The notes below the pieces were generated by a model. The model did no database searches. It was not told the DNA's origin and saw nothing but the letters and a program-made list of their open reading frames with translations. 19,571 bases of DNA from an uncultured Clostridia bacterium (GTDB taxonomy: Bacteria > Bacillota > Clostridia > Oscillospirales > Oscillospiraceae), in contig CAMDZY010000008.1 of assembly GCA_945910975.1 (NCBI GenBank), positions 1 through 19,571 of the forward strand, given 5' to 3'. Each line of letters begins with the position of its first letter. Position 1 is the stretch's first letter. Both the position numbers and the translations under genes were made by a program. Shown in pieces: positions 6,176-14,385 of the stretch.

Positions 6176-7972
6176 ATGTCAGAAGAAAACATCTACACCT
6201 TTGAAAACGAGCAATACCGCAAAACCTATTGGCATACCTGCTCGCACGTGATGGCGCAGGCCGTCCTGCGGCTGTATCCGGAGGTCAAGCTCGCCATCGG
6301 CCCGTCCATCGACAACGGCTGGTATTACGATTTTGACGCGCCGTTCTCCTTTACGCAGGAGCATCTGGACAAGATCGAAGCAGAGATGAAGAAAATCTGC
6401 AAGGAACGGCTGCATCTGGAACGTTCGGAAAAGCCGCGCGAGGAAGCCGTTGCCTATATGGAAGCAAAAAATGAACCGTATAAGGTGGAACTGATCAACG
6501 ATTTGCCGGAGGACGCCGTGATTTCGTTCTACACGCAGGGCGAATTTACCGACCTGTGCGCAGGCCCGCATCTGGATTCCACCGGCCGCATCAAGGCCAA
6601 TGCGTTCAAGCTGACCAAGTGCTGCGGTGCTTATTGGCGCGGCGATTCCAAGCGGAAAATGTTGCAGCGCATTTACGGCGTGGCGTTCCCCAAGAAAGAG
6701 GATCTGGACGCTTATCTTGCACAGCAGGCCGAAGCAATCAAGCGCGACCACAACAAGCTGGGGCGCGAGCTGGAATATTTTACAACCGTAGATTATATCG
6801 GCCAGGGTCTGCCCATTTTGCTGCCGAAGGGTGCAAGAGTGATTCAGCTGTTGCAGCGTTGGGTAGAGGATGAGGAACAAAAGCGCGGTTATCTGCTGAC
6901 CAAAACGCCGTTGATGGCCAAGCGCGAGCTGTACAAAATTTCCGGCCACTGGGATCATTATCTGGACGGTATGTTTGTTTTGGGCGATCCCAACGATGAA
7001 ACTAAGGAATGCTTCGCGCTGCGTCCCATGACCTGCCCGTTCCAGTACCAGGTTTACCTGAACAGAATGCGCTCCTATCGCGATTTGCCGATGCGTCTGG
7101 GCGAAACATCTACCTTGTTCCGCAACGAGGACTCCGGCGAGATGCATGGTTTGATTCGTGTACGTCAGTTCACCATTTCCGAGGGACATCTGGTTCTTCG
7201 TCCGGAACAGCTGGAAGAAGAATTTAAGGGTTGTCTGGAGCTTGCAAAATATATGCTCGATACCGTTGGTATGCTGGATCACTGCACATTCCGCTTCTCG
7301 CAGTGGGATCCTGCAAACCCCAAGAACAAATATGAGGGTACCCCGGAGCAATGGGAACACGCACAGAGCGTCATGAAGCAGATTCTGGACGATTTGAACG
7401 TCAAATATGAGGTTGGCATTGACGAGGCCGCATTCTATGGTCCCAAGCTGGATATCCAGTATCACAATGTGTACGGCAAGGAAGACACCATCGTCACACT
7501 GCAAATCGATATGCTGCTGGCAGAACGCTTTGGCATGGAATATGTGGACGAGGACGGTCAGCGCAAGACGCCGTATATCATCCACCGTACCTCTCTGGGT
7601 TGCTACGAACGTACGCTGGCCTATATGATTGAAACCTTTGCAGGCGCTCTGCCCCTGTGGCTGATGCCCACGCAGGTCGCGCTGCTGCCCATTACCGACC
7701 GCAGCCACGAATATGCAAAGTCCATCGTGGAAAAGCTAAAGGCTGTTGGCATCCGCGCAGAGGGCGATTATCGCTCTGAGAAGCTGGGTTATAAGATCCG
7801 CGAGGCACAGATGCAGAAGACGCCGTATATGCTGGTCGTCGGCGACCGCGACATGGAAAACGGAACGGTTTCCGTCCGTACCCGTGGCGGCGTGGATTTG
7901 GGCGCAATGACGCCGGACGCATTTATCGCCAGAGCCTTGCAGGAAATCGCCAGCAAGGATCGGAGCTTTTAA
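6176..7972 (+). CDS. thrS: Threonyl-tRNA synthetase lacking the TGS domain
   Basis: The 598-residue class II aminoacyl-tRNA synthetase charges tRNA(Thr). Residues 1-~190 are the editing (SAD) domain, with the HxxxH motif His20/His24 and CAGPH, so serine editing should work. The catalytic core (~210-490) has the probable zinc ligands Cys287, His338 and His470 and motif 2 FRNEDSGEMHG. The anticodon-binding domain fills ~495-598. The usual ~60-residue N-terminal TGS domain is absent: E. coli and B. subtilis enzymes have about 640 residues. The segment PMTCPFQ replaces PMNCPGH, and FTISEGH replaces FTQDDAH. The ATG lies 6 nt after TGGAGGT (6163-6169). The reading frame is open further 5', but that part is T-box RNA. 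Expression is T-box controlled. Confidence 0.96.
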   Translation: MSEENIYTFENEQYRKTYWHTCSHVMAQAVLRLYPEVKLAIGPSIDNGWYYDFDAPFSFTQEHLDKIEAEMKKICKERLHLERSEKPREEAVAYMEAKNEPYKVELINDLPEDAVISFYTQGEFTDLCAGPHLDSTGRIKANAFKLTKCCGAYWRGDSKRKMLQRIYGVAFPKKEDLDAYLAQQAEAIKRDHNKLGRELEYFTTVDYIGQGLPILLPKGARVIQLLQRWVEDEEQKRGYLLTKTPLMAKRELYKISGHWDHYLDGMFVLGDPNDETKECFALRPMTCPFQYQVYLNRMRSYRDLPMRLGETSTLFRNEDSGEMHGLIRVRQFTISEGHLVLRPEQLEEEFKGCLELAKYMLDTVGMLDHCTFRFSQWDPANPKNKYEGTPEQWEHAQSVMKQILDDLNVKYEVGIDEAAFYGPKLDIQYHNVYGKEDTIVTLQIDMLLAERFGMEYVDEDGQRKTPYIIHRTSLGCYERTLAYMIETFAGALPLWLMPTQVALLPITDRSHEYAKSIVEKLKAVGIRAEGDYRSEKLGYKIREAQMQKTPYMLVVGDRDMENGTVSVRTRGGVDLGAMTPDAFIARALQEIASKDRSF

Positions 7973-7994
7973 TCTAAATTAAACCATTGATACA

Positions 7995-8036
7995 AATCCC
8001 GGGAAGCATCTTTTATTGCTTCCCGGGATTCTTTAT
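7995..8036 (+). terminator. Terminator after thrS
   Basis: A 14-bp perfect stem AATCCCGGGAAGCA (7995-8008)/TGCTTCCCGGGATT (8017-8030) is followed by CTTTATTC. It begins 22 nt after the stop codon. Confidence 0.8.
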
Positions 8037-8050
8037 TCTGCGCGCAAAGA

Positions 8051-8099
8051 AAAGCCGTTACATGGCGCATCCTTGAAAGGATGGCCGTGTAACGGCTTT
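8051..8099 (-). terminator. Terminator of the parvulin-like gene
   Basis: A long hairpin has a 12-bp outer stem AAAGCCGTTACA/TGTAACGGCTTT and an inner CATCCTT/AAGGATG stem. On the minus strand it ends in TTTTCTTT. It serves the convergent gene at 8140. Confidence 0.8.
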
Positions 8100-8139
8100 G
8101 CATTCCACAATATAGCCGGGTTGCTAACGCTGTGCCAAA

Positions 8140-9750
8140 TCAGGAATTGGTGTTGTTGTTGGCAGCTGCGAAATAATCCGCCGTTGTGATTGCGTGCTTG
8201 CGGTACTGGCGCATATCGTCGTTGACAACGATTTCATTGGAATGTGCATTTGCCTCGTACCATTCCTCACGCGCAGCGTCTACCAGAGAGTCGGTTACAA
8301 GGTGCTTCTGATAGTTTTCGCCATAACCGTTATGCCAGATGACATAGTAGCCATTGTCGGTTTCAAACTGCTTCCAGGTGCCTACACCGGGGTTGCTGAA
8401 AATCCAAGCGTTGGCTTCGTCGCCGAAGGTTGTTCCGTTGCTCTTGTTGACGTGATCCTTTACACCGTTGTCGGAGGAAACGCCGCTGTCTTCAGAGTAT
8501 TCCTTGATCAGGGCGTCAAAGTTATCCTCGGTGGCGTTGCCGGTCAAGCTGTCAATCACGGCCTGATACTTTTCTTCTGCGGGGACGGTATCGGTGGTTT
8601 CATCTTCGGCATTGTCTGCGGTATCGTCTTCGGCATCTTCGGTGTCCTTTTTAATATAGATGACCTTCAGATTTGCCATATCGTAATTGTGGTCGTCGCG
8701 GGAAATGAACTTGACAACATAGTGAATATCGCCGTCCTCGCTGCTGAACATCTCCACATCGCCTTCTTTACGGGCGCTGTCAAAGAGCCACTTTGCGGTT
8801 TGCTCATCGGTAGATTCGGTAGCGGAGGTCATGTTGCGATCTGTGAATTCGGTTGCTTTCCCTTCGTCAAATGCAGCCTTCATGCTCTGTGCATCTTCCA
8901 GCGCCTTCTGCAATTCTTCTTCGGTGGCGTCGACATGGTTGCCGTCTTCGTCCGTGGTGCCGGTGGCATGGGAGGAGAACATATGGTAGCTCACGCCGTC
9001 AAAGGCAGAGGGATCCTCGTCATAAGCAGCCTGGATTTCCTCATCCGTAAATTCAAAGCTGTCATCGCTGTTGTGTTCCTGATAGAATTCCGTGGCGATT
9101 CGCTGTGCTTCAAGATATTCGCGATAGTTATCCAGATTACAGCCGGAGCCATAAATGGAGGCCAGGTACAAGTCGGCGTTGTTGTAGCCGTTGTTTTCGG
9201 CGGTGGTCTTTACGTTTTCGATGGTAGAGTCAATGTATGATTTCGCATCGTCGGAAAGAGAAGCGCCTTCTGCTTCGGCCGCCTGCTTCAAGTTGTAAAT
9301 TTCACGGGCAGCTTGTTCTGCGCTGCCAAGGAAGTAGGCGTCCCAAGTATCATATTCTTCCGCGTCTTCCGTGTTGCCAAAAAGGGAAGCGCCGGAATAT
9401 TCCTGCTGGTCAAGGGGCAGATCGGGATTAAAGAACATGGAGATGTAAGAGCCGTAGCTGCTGTAGAAGCTATTGATTTGATCCATATAGAAATAGTTCA
9501 GAACCGGAACGGAGATGTTGTCGGAGCCGATCGTGGCGGCTGCGACGTTGACATCATAGTCAGGCTCAAGCAGCTTTTGTTCTTCGTGGTGATTGTGAAT
9601 CAGCATACCAACAACAATGGCAGCAATTACAACAACAAAAACGCACATGACAATGATGGTGTCGCGGGTCGATTTGGACAAACCGGATGTTTTCTGCTGC
9701 GTGGCAGCCTTTTGCATATTGCGCTCTTTCTTTTTGCGTGATGCACTCAT
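8140..9750 (-). CDS. Membrane-anchored SurA/PrsA-like parvulin foldase
   Basis: The 536-residue protein has a lysine-rich cytoplasmic start, one membrane helix (residues 31-51) and a large, very acidic outer part. There is no lipobox cysteine, so it is anchored by the helix, unlike PrsA lipoproteins. Residues ~60-240 resemble the SurA/trigger-type chaperone region. Two parvulin-like segments follow: ~253-352 (begins SYHMFSSH) and ~358-505 (begins LKVIYIKK, ends NGYYVIWHNGYGENY). They are interrupted by Asp/Glu/Thr-rich linkers. The probable role is folding of secreted proteins; isomerase activity is uncertain because family motifs are weak. The ATG at 9750 follows GAGAGG at a long 12-nt gap; Met12 is an alternative start. 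The gene has its own promoter and terminator. Confidence 0.75.
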   Translation of the reverse strand: MSASRKKKERNMQKAATQQKTSGLSKSTRDTIIVMCVFVVVIAAIVVGMLIHNHHEEQKLLEPDYDVNVAAATIGSDNISVPVLNYFYMDQINSFYSSYGSYISMFFNPDLPLDQQEYSGASLFGNTEDAEEYDTWDAYFLGSAEQAAREIYNLKQAAEAEGASLSDDAKSYIDSTIENVKTTAENNGYNNADLYLASIYGSGCNLDNYREYLEAQRIATEFYQEHNSDDSFEFTDEEIQAAYDEDPSAFDGVSYHMFSSHATGTTDEDGNHVDATEEELQKALEDAQSMKAAFDEGKATEFTDRNMTSATESTDEQTAKWLFDSARKEGDVEMFSSEDGDIHYVVKFISRDDHNYDMANLKVIYIKKDTEDAEDDTADNAEDETTDTVPAEEKYQAVIDSLTGNATEDNFDALIKEYSEDSGVSSDNGVKDHVNKSNGTTFGDEANAWIFSNPGVGTWKQFETDNGYYVIWHNGYGENYQKHLVTDSLVDAAREEWYEANAHSNEIVVNDDMRQYRKHAITTADYFAAANNNTNS

Positions 9751-9808
9751 GGTGAAATCAGTCCTCTCATTTACTATGCGGCGCTTTTGTCCGCAGATAC
9801 TGCAAATT

Positions 9809-9837
9809 ATTATAGCGTTTTTTCGCGAAGGTTGCAA
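9809..9837 (-). promoter_or_regulatory. Promoter of the parvulin-like gene
   Basis: On the minus strand TTGCAA (9832-9837) and TATAAT (9809-9814) are 17 nt apart. This gives a leader of about 50 nt. Confidence 0.75.
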
Positions 9838-9952
9838 GAGAAATTCTGCTCAGCGGGGTAAAACTTAATAAAATTTACATATTCTTAATATTTCCGTGCA
9901 GATTCTCGTGCAACTTCACAACAAAAACTGTAAAAAGACGCTTTATTTGCGC

Positions 9953-10152
9953 AAAAAAACCCCGCTGGGCCGTGTGAATCCAGTTATAACCTGCACAGAA
10001 GGCAGGTGGGTTGCCGCTCTATGCCTTCGCTGCTTCCAACATCCACATACAGTCAAAGCTGCAGCGGGAGGCCTGCAATCCAGCACAGAAGTCGAGCATC
10101 CCTGAAACATGATGTGGGTTTAAATGGACCCATCACGCACCGAGCAGGGTAG
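9953..10152 (-). ncRNA. ssrS: Structured small RNA, probable 6S RNA
   Basis: This ~200-nt gene-free stretch folds as a rod when read on the minus strand. The two ends pair (CCCTGCT with AGCGGGG, then further pairs up to TCCA/TGGA). A middle arm pairs GCCT..GCTGC with GCAGC..AGGC. The 3' half has a small ACCTGC/GCAGGT hairpin, placed as in the 3' side of the 6S central bubble. Seven T follow the closing stem on the minus strand, which fixes the direction. Size, closing stem, open centre and 3' hairpin fit 6S RNA, which binds the sigma-A RNA polymerase holoenzyme in stationary phase. No covariance search was possible. The promoter is unclear (AATAAT at 10160-10165 with a poor -35), so it may be processed from the DUF1292 transcript. 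Confidence 0.5.
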
Positions 10153-10160
10153 ATATCGAA

Positions 10161-10445
10161 TTATTCGCCGTTGTTTTCTTCCTCATCATAGAGCTGATCC
10201 ATCATCAAATCGTAAACGGTTTGCAGCTCTGTGGCGTCTTCTACCGCACACAGGAGGTCTTCTCCGTCTTCCGTGACGCTCTTTAAAATACTGACCTCAA
10301 GATCTTCCGATTCATCGTCCATGGCCGGAATCAAGGCCAGATAGGTGGAATTGTTGTAATCCAACGTGGCCAAAACCTCAAGCTCGTATTCAATTCCGTC
10401 CTCGTCGGTGATTGTGATGAAATCATCCCCGTAATTTTGTTCCAT
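10161..10445 (-). CDS. DUF1292 family protein (YrzB-like)
   Basis: This acidic 94-residue protein carries the DUF1292/UPF0473 pattern: FITITDEDGIEYELEVLATLDYNNSTYLALIPA, then an acidic linker and a C-terminal helix. The function is unknown. In many Firmicutes the family sits with ireB and ruvX, but not here. The ATG lies 6-7 nt after GGAGG, which trims a short in-frame extension. A promoter lies upstream, and the candidate structured RNA begins right after the stop. Confidence 0.9.
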   Translation of the reverse strand: MEQNYGDDFITITDEDGIEYELEVLATLDYNNSTYLALIPAMDDESEDLEVSILKSVTEDGEDLLCAVEDATELQTVYDLMMDQLYDEEENNGE

Positions 10446-10474
10446 TGGGAACCTCCGTTGCATTTTATAGTCCT

Positions 10475-10503
10475 ATTTTATACAGACTGTGCCAGAAAAT
10501 CAA
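10475..10503 (-). promoter_or_regulatory. Promoter of the DUF1292 gene
   Basis: On the minus strand TTGATT (10498-10503) and TAAAAT (10475-10480) are 17 nt apart. An overlapping TATAAA gives a 15-nt alternative. Confidence 0.6.
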
Positions 10504-10853
10504 GAGGAAATTTCAGAAAGTTCATTGTTTATTTTGCCTGAATTTTCGACTGATTTTTTGGTTGAAACGAAAAAACGGAAAATTTCCCGTGAACAGTATG
10601 CGCACAATTGGAGAAAATATAACCGGATCGGCGCCGTCTGAAAAAAGCGGTTCCGTTCAAATATTAAATTTACGTGAATTGTGTGCAAAAGAACGATTTT
10701 TGGTCGGATAGAATTGACAAGCGTGTTATAATAATAGTGTCAGTCTGTCAAAAAATGATATGCGGCAATTTGATTGAATGTTCCGGAGCTGTTTTCAAAT
10801 CTCGCTTTTGAATGGCTCCTTTTCCGAAATGCGTGTGCGGAGGAAATAACTGT
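10504..10853. other. Gene-free region upstream of the PBP operon
   Basis: This 350-nt AT-rich divergent gap must contain the operon promoter. The only striking boxes, TTGACA (10714-10719) and TATAAT (10727-10732), are just 7 nt apart and cannot work together. The real promoter could not be assigned. No ORF here has a credible ribosome binding site. Confidence 0.5.
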
Positions 10854-13490
10854 ATGGCAAAAGAAAAGAAAAATAAAGAAAAGTCCGCCCCGGCGAACCG
10901 CGGCTCCAAAGGACGCACGGTCGGCAGAGTTTTGCTGGGAATTTGGAATGTGATTGGCGGCACGGTGCTGCTGGCGTTGAAAATCATCGGCACCGTGCTG
11001 ATCTTGGGCGTCATTGCCGGTCTGGTGTTTGTGTCTTATATGACGACTTACCTGTCAGAAACCGTGATTCCGGAGGCAACGGATTTTGCCGAAAATCTTC
11101 AGCTTGACGCAATTTCCCTGCCGCAGACATCGTTTATTTACTATTACGATTCTCTCACCGGGGATTACCACGAGATGCAAAAGCTCGATACAGCGCAAAA
11201 CCGCGTTTGGGTGTCTTATCAGGACATCCCGCAGGAGTTGGTTTATTCGGCTGTTGCCATCGAGGATAAGCGCTTTTTTGACCATGAGGGCGTCGACTGG
11301 ATCACCACGGGCAAGGCCTGCTTGCAGATGTTCCTGGGCACCGGCTCCGCCGGCGGCTCGACTATCACGCAGCAGCTGATTAAAAACCTGACCGGAGAGG
11401 ATGAGGTCACGGTTCACCGGAAAATTCAGGAGGTGTTCCGCGCACTTGAGGTGGAAAAGCTCTATTCTAAAAAGGAAATCATGGAGTGGTATCTCAACAC
11501 GATCTTCCTGGGTGAGGGCTGCTATGGCGTGCAAAGTGCAGCACGCGTCTATTTTGCAAAGGACGTTTCCGAGCTGACGGTCGCAGAGTGCGCCAGCATG
11601 ATCAGCATTACCAACAATCCCTCCCTTTTTGACCCCTATATCCGGCCGGAGAACAACCGTGAGCGTCAGATGATCGTTCTGTCGCAGCTGCATGAGCAGG
11701 GATATATTTCAAAGGAAGAATACGATGGCGCAAAGGCGCAGGAAATGGTGTTCCACAGCAATTTCGGCGAGGACGAGGAAGTATATCGCTGTGCGGAGTG
11801 CGGGTTTGAAGGTGGCCGCGATAAGTTCGTGGAGAACGAGGAAGAAAAGCGCTGGTATTGCCCGCAATGCAACGCACCCACAGGAATTGCGCCGGAGCAG
11901 GAATGTTACAGCTACTTCACCGATACGGTCTACCGCGATGTGCTCAACGACTTAATGGAGCAATATGGCTACAGCGAGCGGGTCGCCGTTCAAAAGCTGA
12001 CAACCGGCGGCTATAAGATCTATGCGACCATTGACATGGAGGTACAGCGTCAGGCAGACAAGATTTACGAAGATTTGTCCAACGTGCCGTCAACGGCCAG
12101 CGCCCAGCAGCTGCAATCCGCCATGGTCATTGTGGACAATGCAAGCGGTGATATTGTTGCCATCGCCGGTGGCGTGGGCAAAAAGCAAGGAAGCCTGTGT
12201 TGGAACTACGCGACGCAGTCCCGGCGTCAGCCCGGCTCGTCCATCAAGCCGATCACGGTCTACGGCCCGGCGCTCGATGCCGGAATTATTAACCCGGGCA
12301 CCGTTATCGAGGACTCCCCCTTTGATGAGGAAAGCGGATGGCCGCTCAACGACAACCGTTATTATTCCGGTAACGTGACCGTGACAAGGGCTGTGCTGGC
12401 GTCCCTAAACACTGTGGCAGTTAAGATTTTGGATCAGCTGGGTGTGGATAAGGGCTTTAGCTATGCGCAGGACAAATTTGGACTTTCCACGCTGGTTGAA
12501 TCCAAGGTGATCAACGGCAAGGATTACACCGACCGCTCTTTGGCGCCGCTGGCGATGGGTGCTTTGACCTATGGCGTTACGGTTCGTGATATGAGCCAGG
12601 CCTTTGCGGCGCTGGCCAACAGGGGTGTGTTCCGTGATGCCAGAACTTATACCAAGGTGGTCGACAGTGACGGCAAGGTCGTTTTGGATAACCATCAGGA
12701 CAGCCATGTTGCCATCTCCGAAAAGGCGGCATGGTATACGACAAGTATACTGAATAATGCAGTTATGAACGGTTCAAGCTATTTTGCACAGATCGACGGC
12801 ATCGATGTGGCAGGTAAGACAGGCACTTCCGCCGATGATACCGACCGCTGGTTTGCCGGCTATACGCCGTATTACTCGGCTGCGGTTTGGTGCGGATATG
12901 ACGAGCCGGAAGAAATCGTGCTCACCGACGGCGTTGGCCACAATCCGGCTACCCATATGTGGTCGCTGGTGATGAACGAGCTGCACAAGAATAAGGAGGG
13001 CGCACGGTTTGACGCATATGGCGCCAGCGCCCAGGTTACAATTTGTGTCGATTCCGGGAAAGTTGCGGGCGATGCCTGCAAAAAGCTGATGGGGGAAGAC
13101 AATGAGCTGTCAGACAGAACCGAACGTGTCATTCTGTTGCAGGAAGATATGTTGGACAAAACCTGCGATATGCATAAGATGATGAAAGTCTGCAAGCAAT
13201 CGCATATGCCGGTTTCGGAATACTGCGAACTGATGGAAGCGGAAACCGAGGAAGTGGGCGTGCTGATAAGGGACGAGGATGGAAACAAAGTCAAACAGGA
13301 GGTTTGCGACATCCACACAAAGCAAGCATTTGCAGAATTGCAGAAACCGAAACCAGACGACCCGTCGGAATCTTCTTCGGATGACGAACACTCCCCGGAT
13401 GAACCCAACGACCCGGATGACCCGAATGATCCCAATCATCCGGGCAGGCCGGATGATACGGGCGACCCAATACCGGATGAAACCCCATAA
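10854..13490 (+). CDS. Class A penicillin-binding protein (PBP1A type) with CxxC insert
   Basis: This 878-residue bifunctional enzyme polymerises and cross-links peptidoglycan. A basic cytoplasmic start and a long membrane segment (~25-62) precede the GT51 transglycosylase, which has catalytic Glu137 in AIEDKRFFDHEG and then GGSTITQQ. The transpeptidase has SSIK (Ser462 nucleophile), SLN (517-519) and KTG (655-657). Between the two, Cys313-x2-Cys316 and Cys336-x2-Cys339 form a zinc-ribbon-like insert, odd for an extracytoplasmic protein. The C-terminal part has further cysteines and ends in a Pro/Asp-rich low-complexity tail of ~45 residues. The start is the ATG after GGAGGA (10839-10844); an in-frame ATG 42 nt earlier lacks such a site. 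It leads a tight operon, with 23 nt to the next gene. Confidence 0.95.
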   Translation: MAKEKKNKEKSAPANRGSKGRTVGRVLLGIWNVIGGTVLLALKIIGTVLILGVIAGLVFVSYMTTYLSETVIPEATDFAENLQLDAISLPQTSFIYYYDSLTGDYHEMQKLDTAQNRVWVSYQDIPQELVYSAVAIEDKRFFDHEGVDWITTGKACLQMFLGTGSAGGSTITQQLIKNLTGEDEVTVHRKIQEVFRALEVEKLYSKKEIMEWYLNTIFLGEGCYGVQSAARVYFAKDVSELTVAECASMISITNNPSLFDPYIRPENNRERQMIVLSQLHEQGYISKEEYDGAKAQEMVFHSNFGEDEEVYRCAECGFEGGRDKFVENEEEKRWYCPQCNAPTGIAPEQECYSYFTDTVYRDVLNDLMEQYGYSERVAVQKLTTGGYKIYATIDMEVQRQADKIYEDLSNVPSTASAQQLQSAMVIVDNASGDIVAIAGGVGKKQGSLCWNYATQSRRQPGSSIKPITVYGPALDAGIINPGTVIEDSPFDEESGWPLNDNRYYSGNVTVTRAVLASLNTVAVKILDQLGVDKGFSYAQDKFGLSTLVESKVINGKDYTDRSLAPLAMGALTYGVTVRDMSQAFAALANRGVFRDARTYTKVVDSDGKVVLDNHQDSHVAISEKAAWYTTSILNNAVMNGSSYFAQIDGIDVAGKTGTSADDTDRWFAGYTPYYSAAVWCGYDEPEEIVLTDGVGHNPATHMWSLVMNELHKNKEGARFDAYGASAQVTICVDSGKVAGDACKKLMGEDNELSDRTERVILLQEDMLDKTCDMHKMMKVCKQSHMPVSEYCELMEAETEEVGVLIRDEDGNKVKQEVCDIHTKQAFAELQKPKPDDPSESSSDDEHSPDEPNDPDDPNDPNHPGRPDDTGDPIPDETP

Positions 13491-13513
13491 CAGATAACAG
13501 GAGTACAGCAATT

Positions 13514-14383
13514 ATGTGGATATCGGATCAATGGCAGGATTATGAGGTGATCGACACCTCCGGCGGAGAAAAGCTGGAGCGCTGGGGGAAATATATTCTG
13601 GTGCGCCCCGACCCTCAGGTGATTTGGGACACCCCGCGCACCAACAAATTGTGGCACAATTATCATGCCAGATATGCCCGTTCCAGCTCCGGCGGCGGCA
13701 GGTGGTCGACCAACCATCTGCCGGAGCGCTGGCAAATCCATTACGGAAGCCTGTGCTTTAACGTTAAGCCTATGAATTTTAAGCATACGGGCGTTTTCCC
13801 GGAGCAGGCGGCAAACTGGGACTTTATTCAAGATGCGATCCGGACGGCAAACAGGCCGGTAAACGTACTCAATCTGTTTGCCTATACCGGTGGTGCGACC
13901 TTGGCTGCTGCGGCGGCGGGCGCTTCGGTTTGCCACGTGGACGCGGCGAAGGGTATGGTCGCATGGGCAAAAGAGAATGCGGCATCGTCGCATTTGAGTG
14001 ATGCCCCCATCCGCTGGATCGTGGATGATTGCGCCAAATTCGTGGAACGCGAGATTCGTCGCGGACATCGGTATGACGCAATTATCATGGATCCGCCGTC
14101 CTATGGCCGTGGGCCGTCGGGTGAAATCTGGAAGCTGGAATCGGATTTGTACCCCTTTGTCAAGCTGGTGTCGCAGGTACTGTCCGACCAGCCGCTGTTT
14201 GTTATCATCAATTCTTACACCACCGGCCTTGCACCGTCTGTGGTGGGATATATTCTTGACAGCATTTTCACGACCAAGTGGGGCGGCGCCACACAAGCGC
14301 AGGAGCTTGGCCTGCCGGTGACGGCATCGGGGCTGGCCTTGCCCTGCGGAGCTACCGGCCGTTGGGTGTGTCATAAGGAGTAA
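13514..14383 (+). CDS. Class I SAM-dependent methyltransferase (RlmI/RlmK-like core)
   Basis: The 289-residue protein has a Rossmann methyltransferase core. Motif I is NLFAYTGGATLAAA (from 120) and the catalytic-region motif is DPPSYG (193-198), followed by FVIINSYTTG (~230-238). These patterns match the C-terminal domain of 23S rRNA methyltransferases of the RlmI/RlmK type. The N-terminal PUA domain of RlmI is missing. The cysteine that RlmI-type m5C enzymes carry after the DPPSYG strand is replaced here by Asn-Ser-Tyr-Thr-Thr. The product is therefore more likely a base-amine methylation, or the target differs. CAGGAG lies 10 nt before the ATG. The stop is 2 nt from the ecfA1 start, so they are translated together. 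Confidence 0.8.
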   Translation: MWISDQWQDYEVIDTSGGEKLERWGKYILVRPDPQVIWDTPRTNKLWHNYHARYARSSSGGGRWSTNHLPERWQIHYGSLCFNVKPMNFKHTGVFPEQAANWDFIQDAIRTANRPVNVLNLFAYTGGATLAAAAAGASVCHVDAAKGMVAWAKENAASSHLSDAPIRWIVDDCAKFVEREIRRGHRYDAIIMDPPSYGRGPSGEIWKLESDLYPFVKLVSQVLSDQPLFVIINSYTTGLAPSVVGYILDSIFTTKWGGATQAQELGLPVTASGLALPCGATGRWVCHKE

Positions 14384-14385
14384 AC

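Noticed and set aside
6179..7708. Long open frame (509 codons) on the minus strand opposite thrS
   Set aside because: It is fully antisense to a certain gene, has no family resemblance, and arises from codon bias of the real gene.
8194..9240. Plus-strand open frame of 348 codons opposite the parvulin-like gene
   Set aside because: Its hydrophobic, Val/Ile/Gly-rich make-up mirrors the acidic codons of the true gene. It has no ribosome binding site or recognisable domain.
10714..10732. TTGACA and TATAAT near the PBP gene as its promoter
   Set aside because: The boxes are only 7 nt apart. No partner with 15-19 nt spacing was found for either box, so I did not call a promoter.
13412..13444. 9-bp hairpin CCCGGATGA/TCATCCGGG near the end of the PBP gene as a terminator
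   Set aside because: It lies inside the repetitive Asp/Pro-coding tail, has no T-run, and is explained by the repeated codons.
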